A stretch of 64,000 nt of DNA from Imperialibacter sp. EC-SDR9 (GCF_902498805.1 NZ_LR701602.1:1-64000); one strand, 5' to 3'; positions 53,381 through 63,735 are shown, counted from the first letter of the stretch. The notes: generated by a model from the letters alone, not told the origin. Made by a program: numbers and translations.

Positions 53381-56023
53381 ATGACAGCAGCAGAGATAAG
53401 ACAGAAGTTCCTTCAATTTTTTGAAAGCAAAGGCCATAAAATAGTGCCTTCCGCCCCCATGGTAGTTCAAAACGACCCTACATTGATGTTTACCAATGCG
53501 GGTATGAATCAGTTCAAAGACTACTTTCTTGGCAATAAGGAAGCGCAGGTAAAGCGAATAGCTGACACACAGAAATGTCTGAGAGTGTCAGGAAAACACA
53601 ACGATCTTGAGGAAGTGGGGCTGGATACCTACCACCACACCATGTTCGAAATGCTTGGCAACTGGTCTTTTGGGGATTATTTCAAAAAAGATGCGATCAA
53701 CTGGGCATGGGAACTACTGACGGAAGTGTATAAGCTGCCCAAGGACAGGTTGTATGCGACGGTGTTTGGTGGAGATGAATCAGAAAACTTAGAGAAAGAC
53801 AATGAGGCATTTGACCTATGGAATGCTCATTTGCCTGCCGATAGGGTGCTGGACGGCTCGAAGAAAGACAACTTCTGGGAAATGGGTGATACAGGCCCTT
53901 GCGGGCCTTGTTCTGAATTACACATCGACTTAAGAGATGCCGCTGAAATAGCGAAGGTGCCTGGCAGAGAGATGGTCAACATGGGCCATCCGCAGGTAGT
54001 AGAGATATGGAACCTGGTATTCATTCAGTTCAACCGGGTATCGGATGGAAGCCTCAAATCGCTGCCAGCCAAACATGTCGACACAGGGATGGGCTTCGAA
54101 AGGCTTGTGATGGCTTTGCAGGGCAAAAAGTCGAACTACGATACCGACGTCTTCCAGCCAATGATCGCTGTGCTGTCCGAAAAGGCAGGGGTGGCATATG
54201 GCGACGATGAAAAGACAGATATTGCCATGAGGGTGATTTCCGATCACATCAGGGCTATTTCGTTTGCTATTGCCGATGGACAGCTGCCTTCTAATGTAAA
54301 GGCTGGCTATGTGATAAGAAGAATTTTGAGAAGGGCAGTGCGCTACGGTTATACCTTCCTGAAGTTTAATGAGCCGTTTCTGCATACTTTGGTGCCGGTG
54401 CTTTCCGATCAGTTTGCTGGTGTGTTCCCCGAGTTGGTGGGTCAAAAGGACTTTATAGCCAAAGTAATTTTCGAGGAAGAAACATCTTTCCTGCGCACGC
54501 TTGACAAGGGACTCAAGCGAATCGAGGTGATCAAGCAGTCGCTGAAAGGAAATGAAATCAGCGGTGCTGTTGCTTTCGAATTATACGACACCTACGGATT
54601 TCCGCTTGACCTAACGGCTTTGATCGCCAGAGAAAACGGACTGACGGTGGATGAAGCTGGCTTTCAAACGGAAATGCAGCAGCAAAAAGACAGGTCGAAG
54701 AAGTCGTCCAAAGTGTCGACAGGCGATTGGGTAGAAGTAAAACAAGATGAAGAGCTTGGGTTTATTGGCTATGACAACCTGGAATCGGTTGCCCAGGTAG
54801 TAAAATACAGGGAGATAGAAGACAAAGGCAGCAAGCTGTTTCAGCTTGTGCTTGACAATACACCGTTTTATGCTGAAAGCGGCGGACAGGTGGGCGACAA
54901 GGGATTGCTTATTTCTGGCGATCAGAAAATAAAGGTGCTGGACACGAAAAAGGAGAATGACCTGATCATTCACTTTGTATCCGAACTGCCCAAAGACCCA
55001 ACTTTGCCTTTGCAGGCAAAAGTTGATGGTTACAAAAGACAATTAACAGAGAACAACCACAGTGCTACCCACTTGTTGCATGCTGCACTCAGGCAGGTGC
55101 TCGGCACGCATGTGCAGCAAAAGGGCTCATTGGTGTCTCCCGATGTGCTTCGTTTCGACTTCTCTCATTTTGCCAAAATGACGGATGAAGAGATCAGAGA
55201 AGTGGAGGCCATTACCAATAAAAAAATAAGAGAAAACATAGCGCTGAATGAGCGCCGCAATGTGCCCATCGCTGAAGCCAAACAGTTAGGAGCCATGGCG
55301 TTGTTTGGTGAGAAATATGGTGAGTTTGTGCGGGTCATTACCTTTGATCCACACTATTCGGTAGAATTGTGTGGAGGCACTCACGTGCGTGCCACTGGCC
55401 AGATCGGTTTTCTCAAAATTGTCTCCGAAAGCAGTGTGGCTGCTGGTGTGCGACGGATCGAGGCGGTAACGGCCGATAAGGCAGAGTCACTGATCATTGA
55501 GCAGGACATGCTGATGAACGAGATGAAGGAATTGCTGAAGAACCCGAAAGACCTGGCAAAGGCTGTGGCACAGCTGCTTGAAGAGAAGCAAACTTTGACA
55601 AAGGAGCTGGAGGGGTATCGCCTAAAAGCATCGCAGGGTGTGAAGCAGGACTTGCTTAAGGAAGTGAAGGCCATTGATGGCATCAGCCTGCTGGTGGCAG
55701 AGGTGACATTGCCAGATGCCGACAGTTTGAAAAAACTAGCTTATGAGCTCAGAAATGAGTTGAGCTCGCTGGCCATGGTGCTGGCAGCGAATATTGACGG
55801 CAAGCCTCAGGTAGCTGTGATGTTCGACGATTCGCTCGTGGAAAAATTTGGATTAAATGCCGGGCTCATCGTACGTGACCTGGCCAGAGAAATACAGGGT
55901 GGTGGAGGCGGACAACCGTTTTTCGCTACTGCAGGAGGAAAAGACATTAACGGATTGCCCAAAGTGGTGGAAAAAGCAAATGATTTACTGGCAAAAGCGC
56001 TTAATTTGAGCTCTCTTGCTTAA
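53381..56023 (+). CDS. alaS: Alanine--tRNA ligase
   Basis: AlaRS, 880 residues with the full domain set: class II core (FFESKGHKIVPSAPMVVQND, MFTNAGMNQFKDYFLG), the tRNA-recognition helices, the editing domain with zinc site (HSATHLL with H560 and H564; CGGTH with C664 and H668) and the C-terminal oligomerisation/C-Ala domain ending with GGGGGQPFFATAGGKD. The class II motif AGYVIRRILRRAVRYGY is intact. Normal length. gatB follows 14 bases downstream. Confidence 0.97.
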   Translation: MTAAEIRQKFLQFFESKGHKIVPSAPMVVQNDPTLMFTNAGMNQFKDYFLGNKEAQVKRIADTQKCLRVSGKHNDLEEVGLDTYHHTMFEMLGNWSFGDYFKKDAINWAWELLTEVYKLPKDRLYATVFGGDESENLEKDNEAFDLWNAHLPADRVLDGSKKDNFWEMGDTGPCGPCSELHIDLRDAAEIAKVPGREMVNMGHPQVVEIWNLVFIQFNRVSDGSLKSLPAKHVDTGMGFERLVMALQGKKSNYDTDVFQPMIAVLSEKAGVAYGDDEKTDIAMRVISDHIRAISFAIADGQLPSNVKAGYVIRRILRRAVRYGYTFLKFNEPFLHTLVPVLSDQFAGVFPELVGQKDFIAKVIFEEETSFLRTLDKGLKRIEVIKQSLKGNEISGAVAFELYDTYGFPLDLTALIARENGLTVDEAGFQTEMQQQKDRSKKSSKVSTGDWVEVKQDEELGFIGYDNLESVAQVVKYREIEDKGSKLFQLVLDNTPFYAESGGQVGDKGLLISGDQKIKVLDTKKENDLIIHFVSELPKDPTLPLQAKVDGYKRQLTENNHSATHLLHAALRQVLGTHVQQKGSLVSPDVLRFDFSHFAKMTDEEIREVEAITNKKIRENIALNERRNVPIAEAKQLGAMALFGEKYGEFVRVITFDPHYSVELCGGTHVRATGQIGFLKIVSESSVAAGVRRIEAVTADKAESLIIEQDMLMNEMKELLKNPKDLAKAVAQLLEEKQTLTKELEGYRLKASQGVKQDLLKEVKAIDGISLLVAEVTLPDADSLKKLAYELRNELSSLAMVLAANIDGKPQVAVMFDDSLVEKFGLNAGLIVRDLAREIQGGGGGQPFFATAGGKDINGLPKVVEKANDLLAKALNLSSLA

Positions 56024-56037
56024 CCGAAGTGCATCTA

Positions 56038-57492
56038 ATGAGTGATTTGAAGGACAAGAATAGCTTTGAGGCCGTTATTGGACTGGAAGTGCATGTGCAA
56101 CTGCAGACTAAAAGCAAGGTGTTTTCACCGGATGCCAATAAGTTTGGTTCAGAACCCAATCAGCACATCCATGTGATTAGCCTGGGGCATCCGGGCAGCA
56201 TGCCGAAGTTGAACAAAAAGGCACTGGAGTACGCCATTGAAATGGGGCTGGCGTGTCACAGCGAAATAGGTCGCTATAATTTCTTTGACAGAAAGAACTA
56301 CTTCTACCCCGACCTTCCGAAGGGCTATCAGGTGACGCAGGACAAAACACCGATTTGCAAAGGAGGCTACGTCGAAATTGGTTTCGATACCAACACCCCG
56401 AAAAAGATCATGCTCCATAAGATTCACATGGAGGAAGATGCAGGAAAATTGATGCACGTCGATGGTAAGGATATTTCGGCAGTGGACTACAACCGGGCTG
56501 GTGTGCCCTTGATAGAGATAGTGACTGACCCCATGATTACCTCATCGCAGGATGCCGGTGCTTTTCTTACAGAGATAAGAAAAATGGTGCGTTTTCTGGG
56601 CATTTCCGACGGTCATATGGAGGAAGGCTCTTTGCGTTGCGATGCCAACGTGTCGATTCGTAAAAAAGGAGTGACCACGCTGGGCAACAAAGTAGAAGTA
56701 AAAAACCTCAACAGCATAAGGTATGTGCAGAAGGCGATTGAGGTAGAAATAGAAAGGCAAACAAATCTCACACTGCAGGGTAAAAAGATCATTTCGGAAA
56801 CCAGGCTGTTTGATCCTGAGAAGAACCAGACCTACGGCATGCGGATGAAAGAGGAGCTCAACGATTACCGCTACTTCCCCGAGCCTGACCTGGCTCCATT
56901 TGTTGTGGACGACACCATGCTTGACGACATCCGCAAAAAGATGGCAAAGCTTCCCCGTCAGTACTACGACGACTTTACTCAAAAATACGGTTTGCCTGCT
57001 TACGATGCACTGGTGATCACCGAAAAGAGAGACTTCGCTCATCTCTTTGAAGAAACGGTGGCCCATACCACGTGCTATAAGCAAGTGAGTAACTGGCTAA
57101 TGGGGCCGATTAAGAGTTACCTGAAAGAAAATGGCACATCCCTGCGCAAGCTTTCCCTCACAGGCGCTATGCTGGCCGACCTGGTCAATCTGGTGGAAAA
57201 GGGAACGGTGAGCTACACTGTGGCCTGCCAGAATATCTTTCCGGAGGTGATAAAAACGGGCAAGGCACCTCACGACATTGCGCATGACATGAACCTTGTG
57301 CAGGAGTCGGACAGTGATGTGCTGATGCCTGTGATAAAAGAAGTGCTCGCTCAAAATGCTGATAAGGTGGCCATGTACAAAAGTGGAAAAAAGGGACTGC
57401 TCGGTATGTTTATGGGGGAGGTAATGAAAAAAACCAATGGAAAGGCCGACCCAAAATTAACCAACCAACTTTTGGTTGAATCATTGGCATAG
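56038..57492 (+). CDS. gatB: Asp/Glu-tRNA amidotransferase subunit B
   Basis: GatB, 484 residues from ATG 56038 (a GTG at 56029 is possible). Binds mis-charged tRNA and the kinase activity for transamidation to Gln-tRNA (and Asn-tRNA). Signatures: VIGLEVHVQLQTKSKVFS near residue 12, FDRKNYFYPDLPKGYQ near 85, DYNRAGVPLIEIVTDP near 150, and EGSLRCDANVSIR near 200; C-terminal YqeY-like tail. gatA and gatC are not adjacent. Confidence 0.96.
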   Translation: MSDLKDKNSFEAVIGLEVHVQLQTKSKVFSPDANKFGSEPNQHIHVISLGHPGSMPKLNKKALEYAIEMGLACHSEIGRYNFFDRKNYFYPDLPKGYQVTQDKTPICKGGYVEIGFDTNTPKKIMLHKIHMEEDAGKLMHVDGKDISAVDYNRAGVPLIEIVTDPMITSSQDAGAFLTEIRKMVRFLGISDGHMEEGSLRCDANVSIRKKGVTTLGNKVEVKNLNSIRYVQKAIEVEIERQTNLTLQGKKIISETRLFDPEKNQTYGMRMKEELNDYRYFPEPDLAPFVVDDTMLDDIRKKMAKLPRQYYDDFTQKYGLPAYDALVITEKRDFAHLFEETVAHTTCYKQVSNWLMGPIKSYLKENGTSLRKLSLTGAMLADLVNLVEKGTVSYTVACQNIFPEVIKTGKAPHDIAHDMNLVQESDSDVLMPVIKEVLAQNADKVAMYKSGKKGLLGMFMGEVMKKTNGKADPKLTNQLLVESLA

Positions 57493-57520
57493 AAGTCTTG
57501 TTAGAGAAAAAAACAGAAAG

Positions 57521-58630
57521 ATGATAAAGTATCTTGTCGTAGTATTAGCAGGAGTTTTACTTATTACCTCGTGTTCTGAGGGCACAAGTCAGGAAGGATT
57601 GAAAATTGCTGGAAAAGTAAAATTCCCACAAGAAACAGGCATCATTCAGCTTGAAATGCTGGGACTGGAAGGAATTGACCCCATTGATACACTCACATTG
57701 GCTGCCGATAGTACATTTGAAACCTACGTTCAAATCGCTGAACCTTCTTTTTTAAGGATCAACTTCTACGGCAAACAGGTGGTGCCATTGGTGTTGGACA
57801 AAAGCGATGTTTATATAGAGGCAGAAGCTTATTCACCGCAAGCCCCGTTCACAGTGACTGGCTCAAAGGACACGGAATACTTCGAAGCAGCCGGTAAGCT
57901 CAACGCCAAGTTTCAGTCGGATGTGCAGATGATTAACAATGATTACAGCCAGGCTATGATGTCGGGTGATATTGAGACGGCTAATAAAATACGGGAGCAG
58001 TATATTGACATCGAAGCCAGCTTTAGTAAAAACATGAAAAAGCTAATCTGGTCGATGGATAACTCGGTGTCGGCCATATTTGCCTTGAATTACATGGACG
58101 CCGAGGCACAGTTTCCTTTTTTCGATAGCCTGGCCACAAGGTTTCAGAATGGCCTGCCCGATTCCCGTTTTACCAAAGAGCTTGTGACCAGGGTGGATAA
58201 TATGAGGGCGTTGGCCGTGGGGGCAATGGCCCCGGAAATTAACCTACCAAACCCAGATGGCGAATCAATTGCCTTGTCATCACTAAGAGGAAAATACGTG
58301 CTGGTGGACTTTTGGGCTGCCTGGTGCAAGCCTTGTCGTCAGGAAAACCCGAATGTGGTGGCTTCTTATAACAGGTACAAGGACAAGGGTTTTGAAATAT
58401 TGGGTGTTTCTCTTGATAGAACAAAGGATGCCTGGCTGAAGGCAATTGAAGACGATGGCCTTACCTGGAAGCATGTGTCGGATTTGAAATACTTTAATTC
58501 GGAAGCGGCTGCTACCTACCAAATCAATGCTATTCCGGCTACCTACTTGATTGGCCCTGATGGAAAGATTGTAGCCAAAAACCTTAGAGGAGAGTCATTG
58601 GAAAGGAAGCTTGAAGAGATTTTCGGGTGA
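57521..58630 (+). CDS. TlpA/ResA-like thioredoxin lipoprotein
   Basis: 369 residues from ATG 57521 with lipobox LLITS-C18. Residues ~30-130 resemble the DUF4369 domain found on Bacteroidota disulfide reductases, then a helical linker and a C-terminal thioredoxin/AhpC-TSA domain with VDFWAAWCKPC (C269, C272) and IPATYLIGPDG. It should reduce or exchange disulfides at the periplasmic face of a membrane. Starts 28 bases after gatB, but functional linkage is not implied. Confidence 0.92.
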   Translation: MIKYLVVVLAGVLLITSCSEGTSQEGLKIAGKVKFPQETGIIQLEMLGLEGIDPIDTLTLAADSTFETYVQIAEPSFLRINFYGKQVVPLVLDKSDVYIEAEAYSPQAPFTVTGSKDTEYFEAAGKLNAKFQSDVQMINNDYSQAMMSGDIETANKIREQYIDIEASFSKNMKKLIWSMDNSVSAIFALNYMDAEAQFPFFDSLATRFQNGLPDSRFTKELVTRVDNMRALAVGAMAPEINLPNPDGESIALSSLRGKYVLVDFWAAWCKPCRQENPNVVASYNRYKDKGFEILGVSLDRTKDAWLKAIEDDGLTWKHVSDLKYFNSEAAATYQINAIPATYLIGPDGKIVAKNLRGESLERKLEEIFG

Positions 58631-58651
58631 GATTTTCATTGATTGCTAAGT

Positions 58652-59026
58652 TCATGCTTTGCTTTCAAGGAACTCAAGCCGCCGGTTCATGATGGCCATT
58701 TCTTCCATTCTTAATTTTCTGTCTTCGTTCAAAGCATTCATGAAACGCTCGTTTTGAGCATCCAACTCTTGCTGCCTTTGCTTGCGTTCGTGCTCCAATT
58801 CGGATTTCCTGTTCTTTTCTTCCTTTTCCATCCTTAAAAGGACTTTATCCATCCGTTCCCCCTGGTCATCAAGTTTTCGTAAGATCCCATTGACTACCTT
58901 GTTATTTTCAACAGCGTAGTCTTTCAAAGCGTCAATATCAGCAGTAAGCTTATCAATGGCTTTCAAGGTATTGCTCAACTGCTCTTCTATTTGATTGACT
59001 CGCATGTTTAGTCTTTCGTTATCCAT
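58652..59026 (-). CDS. Small coiled-coil protein
   Basis: 124 residues with heptad pattern over almost the whole length, very rich in Glu, Arg, Lys and Gln (MEKEEKNRKSELEHERKQ), and hydrophobic a/d positions (I13, L17, L21, I24, L27). No signal or membrane helix. Probably a cytoplasmic oligomer. Function unknown. Convergent with the TlpA-like gene by 21 bases. Confidence 0.75.
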   Translation of the reverse strand: MDNERLNMRVNQIEEQLSNTLKAIDKLTADIDALKDYAVENNKVVNGILRKLDDQGERMDKVLLRMEKEEKNRKSELEHERKQRQQELDAQNERFMNALNEDRKLRMEEMAIMNRRLEFLESKA

Positions 59027-59110
59027 TCAGTATAAAAGTAAGTTTTTTTCTCATTTGTTTCAAAGAGGCGTTTAGTGACATGCAAAGGCTTTTTTTGTCT
59101 GGCCGAGAAT

Positions 59111-59776
59111 TCAAGGTCGCCTCTTTTCTAACTCCCGAATCACATCACTGGCAATCCACTTGCTGGTCTTGTCATCTGTGGCCGGGAGTTTCCTTGCCAG
59201 TTCAATCACCTCGACAGTTAGATGAGGTCTTTTCTTTCCCACCTGCCTCATTGCCCAGCTTATTGCTTTCTTTATGAAATTTCGGGGGTCGTTGGCTACC
59301 GCAGCTGCCTTTTGGAGCATCAAGCGCAGCTCGTCGTCGGTTACGTTATTCTTTTGGTGCATGGTGGCTTCGGCTATTAACACAATACCTGCCCTTCGGG
59401 TAAATTCATGTTTGGAGGGGATCCATTCGTTCACTTTGCTTTTCCAGAAAGGAGTATATACGAATAGGTTGCCGCAGCACTGGTCGCACACATCCCAGGA
59501 ATACATGTCTGCCACCCATGCATCCATTTGTTCGGTAGTCATTTGTTTCGGGTCGCCAACCATGCTGGCAAGCACCTTTGCCTCATGAATATCCGTTTGC
59601 CAGAGCTGAAGCGCCAGGGTGTGGTTCTTTTTGATGCTTTTGGCTATTTTGCGAAGCTCAGGCGTTTTGATGCCCAGCGCTTTTTCGGAGGGGATACCGA
59701 ATCGCTCCACGCCTTTTTTTATCCCCGCATCTGCGAGCAGTTTTAAACCACTAATAACACTTTCTACCGTCTCCAT
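59111..59776 (-). CDS. DNA alkylation repair protein (AlkD-like HEAT fold)
   Basis: 221 residues matching the AlkD-type DNA glycosylase family: a HEAT-repeat protein with RFGIPSEKALGIKTPELRKI near residue 23, ELWQ-like QLWQTDIHEAKVLASMV near 58, MYSWDVCDQCCGNLF near 90, and FIKKAISWAMRQVGK near 162. AlkD proteins release bulky or cationic alkylated bases; sequence alone does not tell activity. Stands alone, divergent from the M1 peptidase gene. Confidence 0.9.
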   Translation of the reverse strand: METVESVISGLKLLADAGIKKGVERFGIPSEKALGIKTPELRKIAKSIKKNHTLALQLWQTDIHEAKVLASMVGDPKQMTTEQMDAWVADMYSWDVCDQCCGNLFVYTPFWKSKVNEWIPSKHEFTRRAGIVLIAEATMHQKNNVTDDELRLMLQKAAAVANDPRNFIKKAISWAMRQVGKKRPHLTVEVIELARKLPATDDKTSKWIASDVIRELEKRRP

Positions 59777-59839
59777 AAATTGATGTTACTGTTTCTGGCT
59801 AAACTTACTACTTTGGCAAAATAACCTTTTATCAAACCA

Positions 59840-61726
59840 ATGACTCGACCTACAAACTTAAATTTAGCACTGCTTTTTACCTTTTTGACAACGGCTGCAC
59901 TCGCTCAACCCGACAGGTGGCAGCAGCGTGTAGAGTACACCATCGATATTGACATGGATGTATCTGCCCATCAGTTCAAGGGTAAGCAAAAGCTCGTTTA
60001 TTACAACAACTCTCCTGACACGCTCACGAAAGTCTTTTATCACCTTTACTTCAATGCTTTTCAGCCGGGAAGTTCGATGGACGTTCGCTCCCGCACAATC
60101 GCTGACCCAGACAGGCGGGTGATGGATAGGATTTATCATTTGAAAGATGATCAGATTGGCTATCAAAAGATTAACGGTCTGAAGCAGGACGGCAAGGCGC
60201 TTTCGTATACTGTAGAAGGCACGGTGCTTGAGGTGAACCTGGCCAAGCCGATTCTCCCTAAAAGCAAAGTGACTTTTGACATGGAATTTGAAGGGCAGGT
60301 GCCATTGCAAATCCGCAGAAGTGGCTGGAATAACAGGGAAGGTGTGGAGTACTCTATGGCCCAGTGGTATCCAAAAATGGCTGAGTATGACTACGAGGGC
60401 TGGCATGCCGATCCGTACGTAGGGAGAGAGTTCTACGCACCGTGGGGCGATTTTAATGTAAACATCACGATTGACTCCGCTTACATGATAGGCGGCTCAG
60501 GTTATTTGCAAAACCCCGAACAAATTGGCAAAGGGTATGCAAAGCCCGGCGCTACCATAAAAAGAGCGAAAGGCAGCAAGTTGACCTGGCAGTTCAAAGC
60601 CCAGAACGTTCATGACTTCATGTGGGCTGCCGACCCTGACTATCTGCATGATGTGGCACAGGTACCCGACGGCCCTGCCTTGCACTTCTTCTATCAGGGT
60701 GATACGCTGGTGGAAAACTGGAAGGAGCTTCAAGGCCTTGCAGTAAAGGCATTTGATTTCCTGAATAAGAACTTTGGCAAGTATCCCTACGACAAGTTTG
60801 CCGTGGTGCAGGGAGGTGATGGTGGCATGGAATACCCCATGTCGACGTTGATCACAGGGCACCGCTCTGTTCGTAGTTTGGTAGGTGTGACCGTGCACGA
60901 AGCCTTGCACAGCTGGTACCAGGGCGTGTTGGGCACTAACGAGTCGCTGTATCCGTGGATGGACGAAGGCTTTACCGACTATGCCACGCAGATCACCATG
61001 CATTACCTTTTCGATGGGCCGAACGGTGGTAATTATATCAACCCGCTGGAAGGTTCGTATCGGTCGTACTTCTCATTGGCGCAAAGCGGCCTGGAGGAGC
61101 CTATGTCGACACATTCCGATCATTACAATACCAACAGGGCGTATGGCTCGGCTGCCTACTCTAAAGGAGCTGTTTCGCAGCATCAGCTGAGTTATGTGGT
61201 AGGTCACGAAACGTTTATGCGGGGACTTAGGAGGTATTTTGATACCTGGAAGATGAAGCACCCCAATATGAACGACTACATCAGGATTCAGGAGAAGAAT
61301 TCAGGCCTGGAACTCGACTGGTACTACGAGTATTTTGTGAATTCCACTAAGACGATTGACTATGGCATTAAGTCGGTGGAAGAGCAGGGGGAGCAAACAA
61401 ACGTTACGCTTGAGAGAATTGAAAAAATGCCGATGCCGATAGAGCTGTACGTGGAATATGCTGATGGCAGCAAAGAGTTGTTTTACATTCCTTTGGATTT
61501 AATGAGGGGGGCAAAGGAGCATGACGACCCGAGCATTCCACGCACCATCCTTACCGACTGGCCCTGGACGCATCCGTACTATACCTTCAGCATTCCAAAG
61601 AAGCCGAAGGACATTAAGTACATGGAAATAGACCCAACGCAGCGCATGGCTGATACTGACCGCACCAACCAGAGCTACCCGTGGCGCTCGGCCGTGGAGG
61701 CGGAGGGAGAGGTGGTGAATAAGTAG
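59840..61726 (+). CDS. M1-family (gluzincin) metallopeptidase
   Basis: 628 residues with a signal peptide ending ALAQ (about residue 22). N-terminal beta domain (YTIDIDMDVSAHQFKGKQ), then the catalytic domain: GGMEYPMSTLITG near residue 330 (the exopeptidase-loop equivalent, reading MEYP instead of MEN), zinc motif HEALH at 353-357 with the third ligand E376 in WMDEGF (18 residues later). It is a periplasmic or secreted peptidase common in Bacteroidota; the altered MEN loop means aminopeptidase activity is not assured. A REP-like palindrome follows. Confidence 0.92.
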   Translation: MTRPTNLNLALLFTFLTTAALAQPDRWQQRVEYTIDIDMDVSAHQFKGKQKLVYYNNSPDTLTKVFYHLYFNAFQPGSSMDVRSRTIADPDRRVMDRIYHLKDDQIGYQKINGLKQDGKALSYTVEGTVLEVNLAKPILPKSKVTFDMEFEGQVPLQIRRSGWNNREGVEYSMAQWYPKMAEYDYEGWHADPYVGREFYAPWGDFNVNITIDSAYMIGGSGYLQNPEQIGKGYAKPGATIKRAKGSKLTWQFKAQNVHDFMWAADPDYLHDVAQVPDGPALHFFYQGDTLVENWKELQGLAVKAFDFLNKNFGKYPYDKFAVVQGGDGGMEYPMSTLITGHRSVRSLVGVTVHEALHSWYQGVLGTNESLYPWMDEGFTDYATQITMHYLFDGPNGGNYINPLEGSYRSYFSLAQSGLEEPMSTHSDHYNTNRAYGSAAYSKGAVSQHQLSYVVGHETFMRGLRRYFDTWKMKHPNMNDYIRIQEKNSGLELDWYYEYFVNSTKTIDYGIKSVEEQGEQTNVTLERIEKMPMPIELYVEYADGSKELFYIPLDLMRGAKEHDDPSIPRTILTDWPWTHPYYTFSIPKKPKDIKYMEIDPTQRMADTDRTNQSYPWRSAVEAEGEVVNK

Positions 61727-61777
61727 GCCGGAGGAGGCTGAATCAAATGGCCCCTGCAGAACGAAATTGTTATATTG

Positions 61778-61835
61778 AGCTTGCAGAAAAATGTGGGTTT
61801 CGACAGGCTCAACCTGACACATTTTTCTGCAAGCT
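61778..61835. repeat. REP-like palindrome, 18-bp arms
   Basis: Perfect inverted repeat: AGCTTGCAGAAAAATGTG (61778-61795) with its complement at 61818-61835, and a 22-base loop that itself contains CAGG-CTCAA-CCTG (61804-61816). The loop core TTTCGACAGGCTCAACCTGA resembles a repetitive extragenic element I recall in many Bacteroidota genomes. Only one copy is in this window. It could also end transcription of the M1 gene. Confidence 0.75.
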
Positions 61836-61971
61836 TAAAACACGTTATCGGTAGCTTGTTGAAATACTCAGCGATTGCGTGCGCTAAGGTTTCGATACCG
61901 ACCTGGAAGGGTTCAAACTGACGCCGCTTTGGGTCATTTGATTCGATCTCCTTACTTTGCATAATCATCCC

Positions 61972-63735
61972 ATGCAACTCTCCACCCTCGACTACATTAT
62001 CATTGCGGTTTTCCTGGGGCTAACCCTGTTCATAGGGCTGCGGTTTCGCAAGCAGGCTGGGAAGGACATCGCTCAGTTTTTTCTCGGAGGCCGCAACCTT
62101 CCCTGGTACATTGCAGGACTTTCCATGTTGGCTACCACTTTCGCTGCCGACACACCCCTGGCAGTCACCGAGCTGGTAGCGCAAAACGGCATAGCTGGCA
62201 ACTGGCTTTGGTGGAACATGCTGGCGGGTGGCATGCTCACCACCTTCTTCTTTGCCCGTTACTGGCGAAGGGCTGGGGTGCTCACAGATATTGAACTGAT
62301 TGAACTCCGCTATTCGGGCAAGCCTGCTTCCTTTCTAAGGGGATTCAGAGCCATTTATTTCGGTATTTTCATGAATGTGCTCATCATCGGCTGGGTGAAC
62401 CTGGCGCTGATGTCGCTGTTGCAGGTCTTCTTCGACATACCTGAAGGCCTGCTGATTTGGTATGTGGGTGCTGCCATGCTGCTGGTAGTGATCTATTCGG
62501 GCATGTCGGGCTTGCTGGGGGTGGCGTTTACTGATGTGGTGCAGTTTGCTATTGCCATGGCGGGCAGCATCGTGCTGGCTGTGCTGGTGCTCTACTCGGA
62601 CGATATCGGAGGCATCGATCAGTTGAAAGCCAATTTACCAGAAGGATCGCTCGATTTCTTCCCCACAATTGGAGGAGACAACAATGGTTCATTGCTGGCG
62701 CTGGGTTTGGGGAGCTTCTTTGCTTTTATTGGCGTGCAATGGTGGGCCAGCTGGTACCCGGGGGCTGAGCCTGGCGGAGGTGGGTATATCGCTCAGCGCA
62801 TGATGAGCACCCGCACCGAGAAGGATGCCGTGTATGCTACCTTGTTTTTTCAGATCGCTCACTATTGCCTGCGCCCCTGGCCCTGGATCATCGTAGCACT
62901 CTGTGCGCTGATCTTATACCCCAATCTGAGTGCTGAGGAAAGCCGGTTGGGTTACGTAATGGCCATGAAGGACTATCTGCCATCTGGTTTGAGAGGGCTT
63001 GTGCTGGTGGCTTTCTTCGCTGCCTATATGAGCACCATTTCCACCCAGCTTAATCTGGCAGCTGGCTACCTGGTCAATGACTTTTATAAGCGTTTCATTA
63101 GGCCTGAAGCAAGTGAGAAGAGGCTGGTGCAAGCCTCCCGTGCGGGGACACTTGGTTTGATGGCTATTTCACTTTGGGTAACGACCTATATCACCAGTAT
63201 TTCAGGCGTATGGGCCTTCATCATTGAGTGCGGTGCCGGCCTTGGGCTGGTGATGATTCTGCGATGGTACTGGTGGCGCATCAGTGCCTGGAGCGAGATA
63301 GTGGCCAGTGTGGCGCCCTTCCTCGCTTACGGACTGTCGAAATTTGTGCTGGTGCGCTATGACCCCATTTGGGGCAAAGGCATCGGGGAAGACCCCACCA
63401 GCTTCTTTTTTACTGTTGGCTTTACTACGTTGGCGTGGCTGCTCGCCACCTACCTGGCCCCCGGCACAAGCAGCGAGAAGCTGCAAAGCTTCTACGACCA
63501 CATCCAACCTGACGGCAACTGGCGACCGTTCAGAAAGGACTGGAACAGAGGCAAGCTGCTGCTTCTGGTGGTTTGCTGGCTAAGCGCCATCGCCATGGCG
63601 TATGCTGTGCTATTCGTTACAGGCAGCTTGATTTTTAAAGAATGGGCACAAGCCGGGGTATATGGACTGGTGGTCGTGGGGTCTTTTTTGGTGCTGAGAG
63701 GCGCTTCGGGAAAGGTGAGGATTTTTGATGTTTAG
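61972..63735 (+). CDS. Sodium:solute symporter family transporter
   Basis: 587 residues from ATG 61972 (an upstream ATG at 61957 is possible), about 13-14 membrane helices. LDYIIIAVFLGLTLFIGLRF opens the SSS fold; FFLGGRNLPWYIAGLSMLAT (residues ~36-55) and the later AAYMSTISTQLNLAAGYLVND (with Na+-site serines) are typical. Substrate unknown: sugar, amino acid or organic acid are all possible. Single gene between the REP palindrome and the edge gene. Confidence 0.92.
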   Translation: MQLSTLDYIIIAVFLGLTLFIGLRFRKQAGKDIAQFFLGGRNLPWYIAGLSMLATTFAADTPLAVTELVAQNGIAGNWLWWNMLAGGMLTTFFFARYWRRAGVLTDIELIELRYSGKPASFLRGFRAIYFGIFMNVLIIGWVNLALMSLLQVFFDIPEGLLIWYVGAAMLLVVIYSGMSGLLGVAFTDVVQFAIAMAGSIVLAVLVLYSDDIGGIDQLKANLPEGSLDFFPTIGGDNNGSLLALGLGSFFAFIGVQWWASWYPGAEPGGGGYIAQRMMSTRTEKDAVYATLFFQIAHYCLRPWPWIIVALCALILYPNLSAEESRLGYVMAMKDYLPSGLRGLVLVAFFAAYMSTISTQLNLAAGYLVNDFYKRFIRPEASEKRLVQASRAGTLGLMAISLWVTTYITSISGVWAFIIECGAGLGLVMILRWYWWRISAWSEIVASVAPFLAYGLSKFVLVRYDPIWGKGIGEDPTSFFFTVGFTTLAWLLATYLAPGTSSEKLQSFYDHIQPDGNWRPFRKDWNRGKLLLLVVCWLSAIAMAYAVLFVTGSLIFKEWAQAGVYGLVVVGSFLVLRGASGKVRIFDV

